NCBI GenBank assembly: GCA_028821635.1
Contig: JAPPDO010000364.1
Span: 1 to 6,817, forward strand
From: Ekhidna sp.
GTDB taxonomy: Bacteria > Bacteroidota > Bacteroidia > Cytophagales > Cyclobacteriaceae
Reading direction: 5' to 3'
Length of the DNA: 6,817 nucleotides
Positions within the stretch are counted from its first letter, which is position 1; the number at the start of each line of letters is the position of its first letter. The notes under the pieces are model-generated. The model was not told the origin of the DNA and searched no databases. It saw only the letters and a program-made list of their open reading frames with translations. Both the position numbers and the translations under genes were made by a program. Shown here in pieces: positions 1 through 6,459 of this stretch.

Positions 1-253
1 TAGCATACAAACCAGCCATTTGTTCTTTTACGGTCGTCCAGCTTCCTGAGACGACCACTGCCGGATATGCTTTCTCCGGTTCGTAATTCTTCGGATAATA
101 CAAGTTGCCTGTCAGCATTAAGCCTTCGCTTTCAAATGTGACTTTTTCTACTGTTTTTTCAGTTTTTATGGCTTCGTTTGCACTTTGTTTTTTGGTTTGA
201 TCACAACCTGCCATAAATAATAATCCTGTGATCGTTATTGCTAGCTTCTTCAT
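1..253 (-). CDS. Alpha/beta-hydrolase-family lipoprotein, N-terminal part (cut by window edge)
   Basis: Read directly from the minus strand: ATG at 253-251, then 84 complete codons open to the window edge, so the C-terminal part with any catalytic triad is not visible. The protein begins MKKLAITITGLLFMAGC, a short signal peptide whose lipobox (F-M-A-G-C) puts the lipidated cysteine at residue 17. A lysine-rich linker (about 18-40) follows, then a segment like the first strands of dienelactone-hydrolase or S15-type alpha/beta hydrolases: TFESEGLMLTGNLYYPKNY, then AYPAVVVSGSWTTVKEQM near residues 64-81. The GSWTTVKEQMAGLYA stretch is, from memory, typical of secreted Bacteroidota hydrolases of this family. 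It is probably anchored to the cell envelope; the substrate is unknown. It lies 168 bp downstream of the transporter gene on the same strand, too far for tight coupling. No clear ribosome binding site precedes the ATG. Confidence 0.8.
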   Translation of the reverse strand, partial: MKKLAITITGLLFMAGCDQTKKQSANEAIKTEKTVEKVTFESEGLMLTGNLYYPKNYEPEKAYPAVVVSGSWTTVKEQMAGLYA

Positions 254-284
254 CTGTTATTTTATTTAATAAATTAAAAATCTA

Positions 285-305
285 TAGCCTTTAAAATAAA
301 GGTTA
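285..305. repeat. 9-bp inverted repeat in the leader of the lipoprotein gene
   Basis: TAGCCTTTA (285-293) pairs with TAAAGGTTA (297-305) around a 3-nt loop, with one G-T wobble. Read on the minus strand, the hairpin ends 32 nt before the lipoprotein ATG and is followed by TAGATTTTTAAT. It could be an operator, a weak terminator of transcription from the transporter gene, or chance in AT-rich DNA. Confidence 0.3.
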
Positions 306-335
306 GATTCTGTAAGTTTAAAATTATTGTAGCCG

Positions 336-360
336 TAAGATAGACTATCAAATTATCTTA
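336..360. repeat. 7-bp inverted repeat over a possible -7 box
   Basis: TAAGATA (336-342) and TATCTTA (354-360) are perfect inverted repeats around an 11-nt centre. On the minus strand the centre-right part reads TAATTTG (355-349), which is the Bacteroidota -7 box TAnnTTTG with one spacer base missing. This would place an operator-like symmetry on a candidate promoter for the lipoprotein gene, giving a leader of about 90 nt. Both parts are weak. Confidence 0.25.
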
Positions 361-421
361 ACTTCATAAACGACCCGAATTCTCAACGACTCATAGGTTT
401 TCATAAGTTGGTTAAAATAGG

Positions 422-1405
422 TCAAATAAGCGATTTAAGCAGAAAGACTAATCCCACACTTATGCCCAATCCGGAAAAAACCTTTGCCAGATCCTTACCA
501 ACGTTCTGAAGTGTGATGTTAGGCACGGCACCATATCCAAAATACCTTATCGCTATTTCTCTGCCTGCCAGCACCCCCAAAAATACCCAGGTGGTGCTCA
601 TTGGAATGTTGTTCAATTCTTTAAAAAAGAAGAGAATCATTGCAAAAGTCAGATCAATGATAGTGGCAGAGCGGATGTCTTGCGTGTTGATCTTTGATTT
701 TACAATCGACAGTATCTTACCTCCTTTAGAATAGAAGATATAACCTATCAAAATCCAGAAAACTATGATGGTTACTATCAAGGTCGTTACATTGATTTGG
801 CGAGGCAGGTAGACATAGATATTTGCAAAATCCTGAATAAGCCATTGACTCCATAAAAATCCGGTTGAGCACCACTGAGCAACCGTCCAACCTCTGATCT
901 CCATTTTCGTAGGTTCTGTTTCGATGAGTTTCTTCTCCACTACTTTCGTAATTAACATGTAGAGGATAATCGCAGAAAAAAATGCTGCCAGATAGCCTGA
1001 CATTGACTTTACCACCATGTCGTAAAGATTCTTTGCATTAAAAAAAGTCAGTATCATAAAAGAAGTGCTTACCGGAATTCCGGTTCGGGTAAGAATCAGA
1101 AGGATGATCGGAGGCAATAAGTAAGCCCAGCCAAATCCGGGTTTGTTGAGCGGGCTTTTATATCGGGGGGCTTCAAATCCTCCGCCGCCTATTAATCGTC
1201 CATAAGAGACATCCCCGTTGTTTAGTTGCCATCCGTAAATAAGTGTGATAGTAAGAAGACCGGCTGCAAAAGTTGCAAGGAGCCACCAAGGACGCTTTTC
1301 ATTTGAGCTTAAAAAAGTCCCTAATGTTTGGATAACGTCGTTTCCCACAACAGAATAAGCTGCCATGAAAAATCCGAGATACATGACCATTTCAATCTGT
1401 GACAC
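422..1405 (-). CDS. Divergent PiT/PHO4-like membrane transporter
   Basis: A 327-residue multi-helix inner-membrane protein. It shows the two-fold layout of inorganic phosphate transporters: the first half has GNDVIQTLGT (21-30) and later GIPVSTSF (109-116); the second half has QDFANIYVYLPR (191-202) and later NNIPMSTTW (265-273) followed by GVLAGRE. These match the positions of the duplicated G-x-NDVANA and P-x-STT signatures of PiT/PHO4 proteins, but the core is altered (ND-VIQ in the first copy, QD-FAN in the second), so the ion carried is uncertain. Hydrophobic segments lie near 8-20, 42-58, 93-107, 137-153, 207-225, 248-262 and 308-325. Usual PiT proteins are longer and carry a large loop between the halves; here the linker is only about 30 residues (154-185). 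The start is a GTG at 1405-1403, chosen because a promoter box ends 27 nt upstream; ATG codons at residues 6 and 8 are alternatives. Transcribed towards the lipoprotein gene. Confidence 0.62.
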   Translation of the reverse strand: MSQIEMVMYLGFFMAAYSVVGNDVIQTLGTFLSSNEKRPWWLLATFAAGLLTITLIYGWQLNNGDVSYGRLIGGGGFEAPRYKSPLNKPGFGWAYLLPPIILLILTRTGIPVSTSFMILTFFNAKNLYDMVVKSMSGYLAAFFSAIILYMLITKVVEKKLIETEPTKMEIRGWTVAQWCSTGFLWSQWLIQDFANIYVYLPRQINVTTLIVTIIVFWILIGYIFYSKGGKILSIVKSKINTQDIRSATIIDLTFAMILFFFKELNNIPMSTTWVFLGVLAGREIAIRYFGYGAVPNITLQNVGKDLAKVFSGLGISVGLVFLLKSLI

Positions 1406-1432
1406 CTGTTTATTATTTCGGTTTTAAGATTT

Positions 1433-1440
1433 CAAAACTA
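1433..1440 (-). promoter_or_regulatory. -7 promoter box for the transporter gene
   Basis: On the minus strand TAGTTTTG is an exact match to the Bacteroidota -7 consensus TAnnTTTG. It would place the transcription start about 20 nt before the GTG codon. No TTG lies at the usual 17-23 nt spacing for a -33 box, so the site is half-supported. Confidence 0.5.
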
Positions 1441-1651
1441 TTACGTTTTCATACGGGCAGACATTATTTTTTATTGGCAGTTTTTCTGTTATCCAATTTA
1501 CTTCGGGCATACTCGTTGTGTATATGACAGGATAAAACAGGCAACTGCACGTTCCGACCGGGAGCCATCAGATATATTACATATTTATTACCCTTTTTTA
1601 TTCTCTACCTACCTCAGTTTATCTTTCAGAAGATTTTTAAAGAAAGACGGA
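1441..1651. other. Intergenic core between divergent promoters, no clear content
   Basis: I see no open frame, RNA gene or strong hairpin here. The only local symmetries are short: CAG-TTTTT-CTG near 1479-1489, and TCTTTC (1622-1627) facing GAAAGA (1642-1647). It serves mainly as spacer between the transporter promoter on the minus strand and the holin-like gene promoter on the plus strand. Confidence 0.5.
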
Positions 1652-1684
1652 TTTGATGGAAGTTAAGGCTGAGCGTTAATTTTG
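1652..1684 (+). promoter_or_regulatory. Bacteroidota-type promoter (-33 TTTG, -7 TAATTTTG)
   Basis: TTTG at 1652-1655 and TAATTTTG at 1677-1684 are separated by 21 nt, inside the 17-23 nt range described for Bacteroidota promoters, and the -7 box matches TAnnTTTG exactly. The implied start near 1690 leaves a leader of only about 10 nt before the ATG at 1700. This is the best promoter in the window. Confidence 0.68.
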
Positions 1685-1699
1685 TAAAAAATCACTTGC

Positions 1700-2056
1700 A
1701 TGTCCAATGCCGTCAGCGACTACATACAGAATATTTCTGACTATATAGAGATTAAGTTTGAGCGATTAAAACTCAAGGCTATTTCAAAAGCAGCCAAGGT
1801 CTTATCCGTACTTATTTCTCTGGGGCTGTTGCTGATGATCGTTTTTTTTGTGGTATTTTTCCTTAGCTTTGGACTAGCCAGTCTTTTAAACGACCGATTA
1901 GAAAGTAACTATTTAGGGTTCTTGATTGTATCCGGATTTTACGTCATCCTTGTTGCCGTCGTCCTCATCCTTTTTAAGAGAAAAGCCATTCAAAACTTTT
2001 TTGAGTCATTTTTGATCCGACAAATAGAATCAGAAGAGAATGAAACGAAAGATTAA
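1700..2056 (+). CDS. Two-helix membrane protein, holin superfamily III-like
   Basis: 118 residues. An amphipathic N-terminal stretch (1-32) is rich in charged residues (DYIEIKFERLKLKAISKAAK), followed by two strong membrane helices at about 34-62 and 72-92, joined by a short polar loop (NDRLESN), then KRKAIQNFFESF and an acidic tail. This layout and length fit the small proteins annotated in Bacteroidota as phage holin family (Actinobacterial Holin-X, superfamily III). The name is by fold only: there is no endolysin or phage gene nearby, so a lysis role is unlikely and an envelope or stress role is more plausible. The ATG sits about 10 nt after a predicted transcription start. The last 17 nt overlap the next gene in another frame, so the two are probably translated together. 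Confidence 0.68.
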   Translation: MSNAVSDYIQNISDYIEIKFERLKLKAISKAAKVLSVLISLGLLLMIVFFVVFFLSFGLASLLNDRLESNYLGFLIVSGFYVILVAVVLILFKRKAIQNFFESFLIRQIESEENETKD

Positions 2057-2345
2057 AGAAAGAGATCAGTTACTCAAGAATAAAGAAGAAGAACTTAAAA
2101 TTATTCTTCAAAAAAAAGGGAAACAATTAAAAAATAAAGCCAGTCGAGTTGGTAAGATAGCACTCCTCTCAGGTTTTATATCTTTAATTATCTACTCAAT
2201 CTATCGTTCACTATCCGATGAGGAACCGAAAGTAAAAAAGATCAAAAAAAACAATTCAAGCCTGACCACTAAACTGAGCAAAGTGATCACGCCATACGCA
2301 ATAAAGCTAATTTCAGATTACCTCAACGCAAGAAAAAATAAATAA
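2040..2345 (+). CDS. Small basic one-helix membrane protein, unknown function
   Basis: 101 residues that I do not recognise as a named family. The N-terminal part (1-37) is highly charged and probably a short coiled coil (KERDQLLKNKEEELKIILQ). One membrane helix follows at about 39-57 (IALLSGFISLIIYSIYRSL), then a lysine-rich segment (60-71) and a C-terminal amphipathic helix. The start ATG lies inside the preceding gene, with 17 nt of overlap, and is the only methionine in the frame; an AGAAGAG run sits immediately before it but too close for normal Shine-Dalgarno use. Overlap, shared strand and shared small-membrane-protein character suggest it works with the upstream holin-like protein, perhaps as a peripheral partner. 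Its stop is 5 bp from the stop of the convergent regulator gene, with no terminator hairpin in between. Confidence 0.6.
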   Translation: MKRKIKERDQLLKNKEEELKIILQKKGKQLKNKASRVGKIALLSGFISLIIYSIYRSLSDEEPKVKKIKKNNSSLTTKLSKVITPYAIKLISDYLNARKNK

Positions 2346-2350
2346 AAAGC

Positions 2351-3265
2351 CTAAACATTCATTAAAGTCTCTCTCTTTCTCATTTTCCCTGCGGGGATAC
2401 CGAACATCATTTTAAATCTTCTACAGAAATAAGCGGTGTCTCTATACCCTACTTTTTTACTAATGTCCTGAACATTGTCCCTTGAGGTTCGCAGTAAGTT
2501 TACCGCCGCTTCCATTCGCTGATACTCAATATAGTCCTGAGGATTTATTCCCATCAATGTTTTGAAATACTGACTAATGTAATCCTCAGAAACATTGGCT
2601 ACCCCCGCCAGCACTTTGTTGGATAAATCATTAGCAAGATTTTCTTTGATATATGTGAAAACCTTTATCAATCTTGCATCCTGAAAATAGGTAGAGTTGG
2701 TAGCTATTTTATCAACGAAAAGGCTGTTACTGAGTATATGTCTTATTAATTCTATTGTCATATTCTCGGTAAACACCTTGACAATTCGGTCTTTCCCCGG
2801 CACGTGTCCTGAAATCTCATAATTTATGTTTTTAATGAAATTGGCCAGTTTATGGTTCTTTTTTAATTTAAACGGAGGAATGTCCAGAGAGGAAAAGAAA
2901 TTCACTGAGTTAAACGCCTTCACATCGAAAGCGATGTAGCTGTAATGCTCCTCCGCTAACGGCTCTCCTTCAAATGACTTCAGGAATTGGTCTTTATTTG
3001 AAAGAAAATCATCCTTTGATAGAATAGTAGGATTACCTGATCCATACGAGATCGAAATATGTCTTCCATTGGGAATAAAGATCACATCGCCCTGTCCTGC
3101 CCGTTCTTTCTCTTTCCCGAATCTTATTTCTCCACTTTTAACCAGAATGAGATGATTTTCCACCTCATAGGTATTTTCTATGGTAACCGGCTTTAAAATA
3201 CTTACATTTCTAGCCTTAATAAATCGAATCTGAAGCGACTCAATAATTTTATTATAATCTTCCAT
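2351..3265 (-). CDS. AraC-family transcriptional regulator
   Basis: 304 residues, the normal size for a two-domain AraC regulator. The N-terminal part has a cupin-like sensor core (about 20-100) with SGEIRFGKEK and GQGDVIFIPNGRHIS (57-71), the usual strand pattern of an AraC ligand-binding domain. A helical linker follows (about 137-195). The C-terminal DNA-binding domain (about 200-298) has both helix-turn-helix units: the first around LSNKVLAGVANVSEDYISQY (214-233) and the second around VQDISKKVGYRDTAYFCRRF (265-284), then the family-typical FGIPAGKMRKR. The effector is not predictable. The gene is divergent from pdhB across 249 bp, so regulation of itself and possibly of pdhB is a reasonable guess, but adjacency is the only evidence. 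Start ATG at 3265-3263, about 43 nt after a predicted transcription start. Confidence 0.9.
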   Translation of the reverse strand: MEDYNKIIESLQIRFIKARNVSILKPVTIENTYEVENHLILVKSGEIRFGKEKERAGQGDVIFIPNGRHISISYGSGNPTILSKDDFLSNKDQFLKSFEGEPLAEEHYSYIAFDVKAFNSVNFFSSLDIPPFKLKKNHKLANFIKNINYEISGHVPGKDRIVKVFTENMTIELIRHILSNSLFVDKIATNSTYFQDARLIKVFTYIKENLANDLSNKVLAGVANVSEDYISQYFKTLMGINPQDYIEYQRMEAAVNLLRTSRDNVQDISKKVGYRDTAYFCRRFKMMFGIPAGKMRKRETLMNV

Positions 3266-3296
3266 GTGTGATTAAATTAAATAATGTTTAGTTTAG

Positions 3297-3304
3297 TATA
3301 TTTG
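3297..3304 (+). promoter_or_regulatory. Possible -7 box facing pdhB
   Basis: TATATTTG matches TAnnTTTG exactly on the plus strand but lacks a TTG at the right distance upstream. It would give a pdhB leader of about 200 nt. A one-mismatch alternative, TATTTTAG at 3481-3488, lies much nearer the pdhB ATG. Confidence 0.3.
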
Positions 3305-3314
3305 TTAATAATAT

Positions 3315-3322
3315 CAAAATTA
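3315..3322 (-). promoter_or_regulatory. -7 promoter box for the AraC-family gene
   Basis: On the minus strand TAATTTTG is an exact TAnnTTTG match, placing a start near 3309 and a leader of about 43 nt. No -33 TTG is seen at the expected spacing, as might occur at an activator-dependent promoter. Confidence 0.42.
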
Positions 3323-3514
3323 ATTGAACAAATTTAATAATGCTAACTTACAACACCAAAAAAAGTTTAAAAAAATAAAATATTAAGACATTATGCTAAA
3401 TAAGTTCATTGCCAAAATGATAAAATATCTTATTACGCCTCAAAAACTCAACGCAACCTGAAAATTTTATGCTATATTATTATTTTAGCGGCCAATTTAT
3501 AAAATCATTATAAA

Positions 3515-4489
3515 ATGAGAATAATCCAGTTTAGAGAAGCATTAGGAGAAGCAATAAGCGAGGAGATGAGAAGAGATGAGGACATCTTTTTGATGGGAGA
3601 AGAAGTAGCAGAATATCATGGTGCCTACAAAGTCAGTCAGGGGATGCTTGATGAATTTGGCCCTAAAAGAGTCATTGACACTCCTATCACTGAATTAGGC
3701 TTCGCAGGAGTTGGCGTTGGTGCTGCAATGAATGGACTAAGACCGATCATTGAGTTTATGACCTTCAACTTCTCCTTAGTCGCAATTGATCAGGTTATTA
3801 ATAGTGCCGCCAAAATAAGGTCTATGTCGGCTGGGCAGTATGGCGTTCCCATTGTTTTCAGAGGACCCACCGGAAATGCAGGGCAGCTCAGTCAGCAGCA
3901 CTCTCAGAATTTTGAAAACTGGTATGCCAATACTCCCGGCCTCAAAGTTGTTGTCCCCTCAACTCCTTACGACGCAAAAGGACTTCTCAAAACCTCAATA
4001 CGAGATGAAAACCCTGTTATTTTTATGGAATCCGAACTGATGTATGGAGACAAAGGAGAAGTGCCGGAAGAGGAATATTTACTGGAAATCGGGCAGGCAA
4101 ATGTGATAAGAACCGGTTCTGATGCAAGCCTTCTCTCATTTGGAAAGATGATGAAGGTAGCCATTGCAGCCTCCGAAGATCTCGCTAAAGAAGGAATAGA
4201 AGTAGAAGTCATTGACCTTAGATCGGTAAGACCTATAGATTATGCAGTCATCGTCGAATCTGTTAAGAAAACCAATCGTTTAGTTATCTTGGAAGAGGCA
4301 TGGCCGTTAGCTTCAATATCATCGGAAATTAGTCATCACGTGCAGAGAAATGCCTTCGACTACTTGGATGCACCAATACACCGAATTACCAATAAAGACG
4401 TGTCGCTGCCCTATGCGCCCACCCTGATTGAAGAAGTGCTTCCAAACATAGCCAGAACTATTGAGGCTGTCAAAGCTGTCATCTATTAA
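3515..4489 (+). CDS. pdhB: Pyruvate dehydrogenase E1 component, beta subunit
   Basis: 324 residues, full length for a separate E1 beta subunit. With E1 alpha it forms the thiamine-diphosphate enzyme that decarboxylates pyruvate and passes the acetyl group to the lipoyl arm of E2, feeding acetyl-CoA into the TCA cycle in the cytoplasm. The N-terminal pyrimidine-binding domain has LMGEEVAEYHGAYKVSQGM (26-44) and RVIDTPITELGFAGVGVGAA (52-71), in which E60 corresponds to the glutamate that activates the cofactor. FRGPTGNAGQ (115-124) precedes QQHSQNFENWYANTPGLKVV (127-146), with H129 at the active-site histidine position. The C-terminal transketolase domain holds VEVIDLRSVRPID (230-242) and RLVILEEAWP (255-264). 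No residue looks damaged. pdhA and the E2 gene are not adjacent; as I recall, stand-alone pdhB is common in Cytophagia-like genomes. The divergent AraC-type gene may regulate it. Confidence 0.96.
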   Translation: MRIIQFREALGEAISEEMRRDEDIFLMGEEVAEYHGAYKVSQGMLDEFGPKRVIDTPITELGFAGVGVGAAMNGLRPIIEFMTFNFSLVAIDQVINSAAKIRSMSAGQYGVPIVFRGPTGNAGQLSQQHSQNFENWYANTPGLKVVVPSTPYDAKGLLKTSIRDENPVIFMESELMYGDKGEVPEEEYLLEIGQANVIRTGSDASLLSFGKMMKVAIAASEDLAKEGIEVEVIDLRSVRPIDYAVIVESVKKTNRLVILEEAWPLASISSEISHHVQRNAFDYLDAPIHRITNKDVSLPYAPTLIEEVLPNIARTIEAVKAVIY

Positions 4490-4612
4490 ATGAGTCATTC
4501 CGTAATTGATAAAGCCGGTATGATTTGAACTTTAACGGATTTAATGCGGCCTTTCTCTTTCCCATTTTGAAGATTTCTGTCGCAACCCATCTGTTACAAC
4601 GGGAAGGTAAAG

Positions 4613-4635
4613 AAAGAATATAACTCAGATTCTTT
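4613..4635. repeat. 7-bp inverted repeat upstream of hemW
   Basis: AAAGAAT (4613-4619) and ATTCTTT (4629-4635) are perfect inverted repeats around a 9-nt loop, ending 28 nt before the hemW ATG. No T-run follows, so it is not a standard terminator. It may be an operator or leader hairpin, or chance. Confidence 0.25.
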
Positions 4636-4663
4636 GTAGTGATCTTGTAAAATTAGCTTCAAA

Positions 4664-5791
4664 ATGGCGAGTATTTATGTTCATATTCCTTTTTGCAGGC
4701 AGGCTTGTCATTACTGTGACTTTCATTTTAGCACGAATCTGAAACCCGTTGACCGGATGATTGACGCTATCCTCACTGAACTGACACGCCGCAGGGAATA
4801 CTTAAATGAAACGATTGAAACAATTTATTTCGGTGGAGGAACCCCCTCCCTAATCAGGACCTTTCATCTTGAAAAAATCGTTAATCGGGCAGCTTCATTA
4901 TTCCCCACCACAAAAAATCCGGAGATAACACTGGAAGCAAACCCCGAAGATCTTTCAATAGAAAAATGCAGCGAACTGAAGTCCATCGGAATAAATCGCT
5001 TAAGCATAGGTATTCAAACCTTTGATGATAACAGGTTAAAATGGATGAACCGAATACATGATGCGAAACAAGCTGTCTGTGCTTTTGAAAATGCAAGAAG
5101 AGCCGGATTTGATAACATCACAATGGATTTGATGTATGCACTCCCGGATAGTGGGCATTTACCTTTCAGAAGAAGTTTAGAGAAATTAATAAGCCTTAAT
5201 CCTGAACACATCTCTTTGTATGGACTCGCTATCGAAGAGCGTACTGTTTTTGGTAAATTGAAGAAGAAAAGAAGACTTTTAGAAGTGCCGGAGAAGCAGG
5301 CTGCGGAGCAATATTTAAATGCTATTTCCATACTTTCTGATCATGGATACTTACAATATGAGGTCGCCAACTTTGGAAAGCAGGGATTTCATTCCAGACA
5401 TAACACCGCCTATTGGGAGCATAAACCCTACCTCGGGGTGGGACCGGGAGCTCATTCTTACAACAGGCACTCACGGAGCTTCAACATAAAAAATAATGCC
5501 AAATACATAAAAAAAATGCAAAGCAGGGAAGTGTTTTTTAAAGAAGAGCACCTTACCAGAGTTCAACAACTTAATGAGAGAATATTAACCGGACTGAGGA
5601 CAACCAAAGGAATTAACTTACAGTGTTTAAACAAAGAATTTGATGTTGATCTTGTGTGTCTTTACGAAGAGTTCATCAATCTACTATCAAATCAAGGGCT
5701 GGTTACAATGAAAAATGGAATGCTGAAGCCGAACCCAAAGGGTTTTTTGATAGCCGATGAAATTGCACTTCAACTTTTTTTTCACGAATAA
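4664..5791 (+). CDS. hemW: Radical SAM heme chaperone HemW
   Basis: 375 residues, normal family length. The N-terminus YVHIPFCRQACHYCDF carries the radical-SAM cluster motif C11-x3-C15-x2-C18, followed by D-F as in HemW rather than the extra cysteine of the true coproporphyrinogen dehydrogenase HemN. Further marks are GGGTPS (57-62), EANPED (91-96), NRLSIGIQTF (111-120), the heme-binding HNTAYW (246-251), YLGVGPGAHS (256-265) and a C-terminal HemN_C-type domain beginning LNERILTGLRTTKGIN (303-318). HemW proteins bind heme and help insert it into respiratory enzymes; older annotation calls them oxygen-independent coproporphyrinogen oxidase. The start is the ATG at 4664, two residues before the conserved IYVHIPF. 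A small helical-protein gene follows after 14 bp and may be co-transcribed. The 174 bp gap upstream suggests a promoter separate from pdhB, though I find no good TAnnTTTG box there. Confidence 0.94.
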   Translation: MASIYVHIPFCRQACHYCDFHFSTNLKPVDRMIDAILTELTRRREYLNETIETIYFGGGTPSLIRTFHLEKIVNRAASLFPTTKNPEITLEANPEDLSIEKCSELKSIGINRLSIGIQTFDDNRLKWMNRIHDAKQAVCAFENARRAGFDNITMDLMYALPDSGHLPFRRSLEKLISLNPEHISLYGLAIEERTVFGKLKKKRRLLEVPEKQAAEQYLNAISILSDHGYLQYEVANFGKQGFHSRHNTAYWEHKPYLGVGPGAHSYNRHSRSFNIKNNAKYIKKMQSREVFFKEEHLTRVQQLNERILTGLRTTKGINLQCLNKEFDVDLVCLYEEFINLLSNQGLVTMKNGMLKPNPKGFLIADEIALQLFFHE

Positions 5792-5795
5792 ATTC

Positions 5796-5803
5796 TATTT
5801 TTG
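5796..5803 (+). promoter_or_regulatory. -7 box immediately before the TerB-like gene
   Basis: TATTTTTG is an exact TAnnTTTG match lying between the hemW stop and the next ATG. If used, transcription would begin near 5809, inside the annotated first codons, so translation would have to start at the second ATG (5812) on a leaderless message. There is no -33 TTG at normal spacing, so it may be chance. Confidence 0.28.
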
Positions 5804-5805
5804 GA

Positions 5806-6177
5806 ATGAAAATGGACGTACTTACCAAAAAAGCCGTGATGTTGCTTAGGTCTTTGATCTTCCATTACCATGGATTAGATCAGGAAGAGAGGTCTATATT
5901 AGATCATGTAGCAAAAAAATTAAATGCCACCGATGAGTTGAGTTGGGCAAATGATTTTATCGCTGAAGATTATTTATCTGCTTTTGACCGTGCTCGGGAG
6001 TTTCTTTCAAAAATATTCTTAAAAATGAATGAAAATGAACGTATCCGCTATCTCCTGGAAGTGTGGGAAGAAAACTACCAGAAAGGATATGTCACAGAGA
6101 TGGAAATCACGGCTATTCTTACCCTGTCAAAGGACTGGCACGTAGAGAAGCGTTTCCTCGAACAAGTAAAAAATTAA
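5806..6177 (+). CDS. Small all-helical protein, possibly TerB-like
   Basis: 123 residues with no signal peptide or membrane helix; predicted cytoplasmic. The sequence reads as successive amphipathic helices: 6-22 (LTKKAVMLLRSLIFHYH), 25-40 (DQEERSILDHVAKKLN), 56-75, 76-91 (ENERIRYLLEVWEENY) and 97-120 (TEMEITAILTLSKDWHVEKR). The DQEER-type acidic helix starts and the ending with TEMEITAILTLSKDWHV resemble the C-terminal half of TerB/tellurite-resistance-like helical domains, but I cannot confirm the family and no ter gene is nearby. The gene starts 14 bp after hemW on the same strand, so it is probably in one operon with it. ATG codons at 5806 and 5812 are both possible starts. No Shine-Dalgarno is seen. 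Confidence 0.6.
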   Translation: MKMDVLTKKAVMLLRSLIFHYHGLDQEERSILDHVAKKLNATDELSWANDFIAEDYLSAFDRAREFLSKIFLKMNENERIRYLLEVWEENYQKGYVTEMEITAILTLSKDWHVEKRFLEQVKN

Positions 6178-6275
6178 AAATCCAGCATTTTTTGCAGTTT
6201 GACGCATTATCCTCTAAAGTAATCTTTATTTTTCTCCGCTACTAAGTTTTACCAATCATCCGCTCACGCTTCAAG

Positions 6276-6313
6276 TTAGCATTGTGAACAAACAATACCC
6301 GACAGGGTGCTAA
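6276..6313. repeat. Linker-free three-way-junction inverted repeat
   Basis: 38 nt fold perfectly with no unpaired junction base: TTAGC (6276-6280) pairs with GCTAA (6309-6313); ATTGT (6281-6285) pairs with ACAAT (6292-6296) around GAACAA; ACCC (6297-6300) pairs with GGGT (6305-6308) around GACA. All 14 pairs are Watson-Crick. This could be part of a structured RNA or a folded single-strand DNA site; no function is known to me. Confidence 0.5.
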
Positions 6314-6390
6314 ATAATGCACACAAAGTAACCAATAAAAAAATACCAGTGACAACTCCAGAGTAATCTCAACTATTTTTAGCAATTTCT

Positions 6391-6415
6391 TGGATTTATG
6401 AAAAGAATAAATCTA
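6391..6415. repeat. 9-bp hairpin
   Basis: TGGATTTAT (6391-6399) pairs with ATAAATCTA (6407-6415), with one G-T wobble and the loop GAAAAGA. It overlaps a possible weak promoter: TTG at 6390-6392 and TACTTTG at 6414-6420 are 21 nt apart, the latter being the -7 consensus with one spacer base missing. Confidence 0.4.
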
Positions 6416-6459
6416 CTTTGCGATTGATTCATGATTATATTATTTTAAGTTAATAAATA

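Noticed and set aside
1700..2056. Prophage lysis module
   Set aside because: Only the holin-like fold is present; there is no endolysin, spanin, integrase or other phage gene in the window.
3967..4212. 81-codon minus-strand frame inside pdhB
   Set aside because: It is antisense to a strongly conserved part of pdhB and has no independent support.
4511..4554. Possible pdhB terminator: AAAG-CCG facing CGG-C-CTTT
   Set aside because: Seven pairs with a bulge around a loop of about 29 nt and only a mixed T/C tail; too weak to call.
4664..5791. hemN, oxygen-independent coproporphyrinogen III dehydrogenase
   Set aside because: The cluster motif is followed by D-F rather than the extra cysteine of HemN, and HNTAYW plus the 375-residue length fit HemW.
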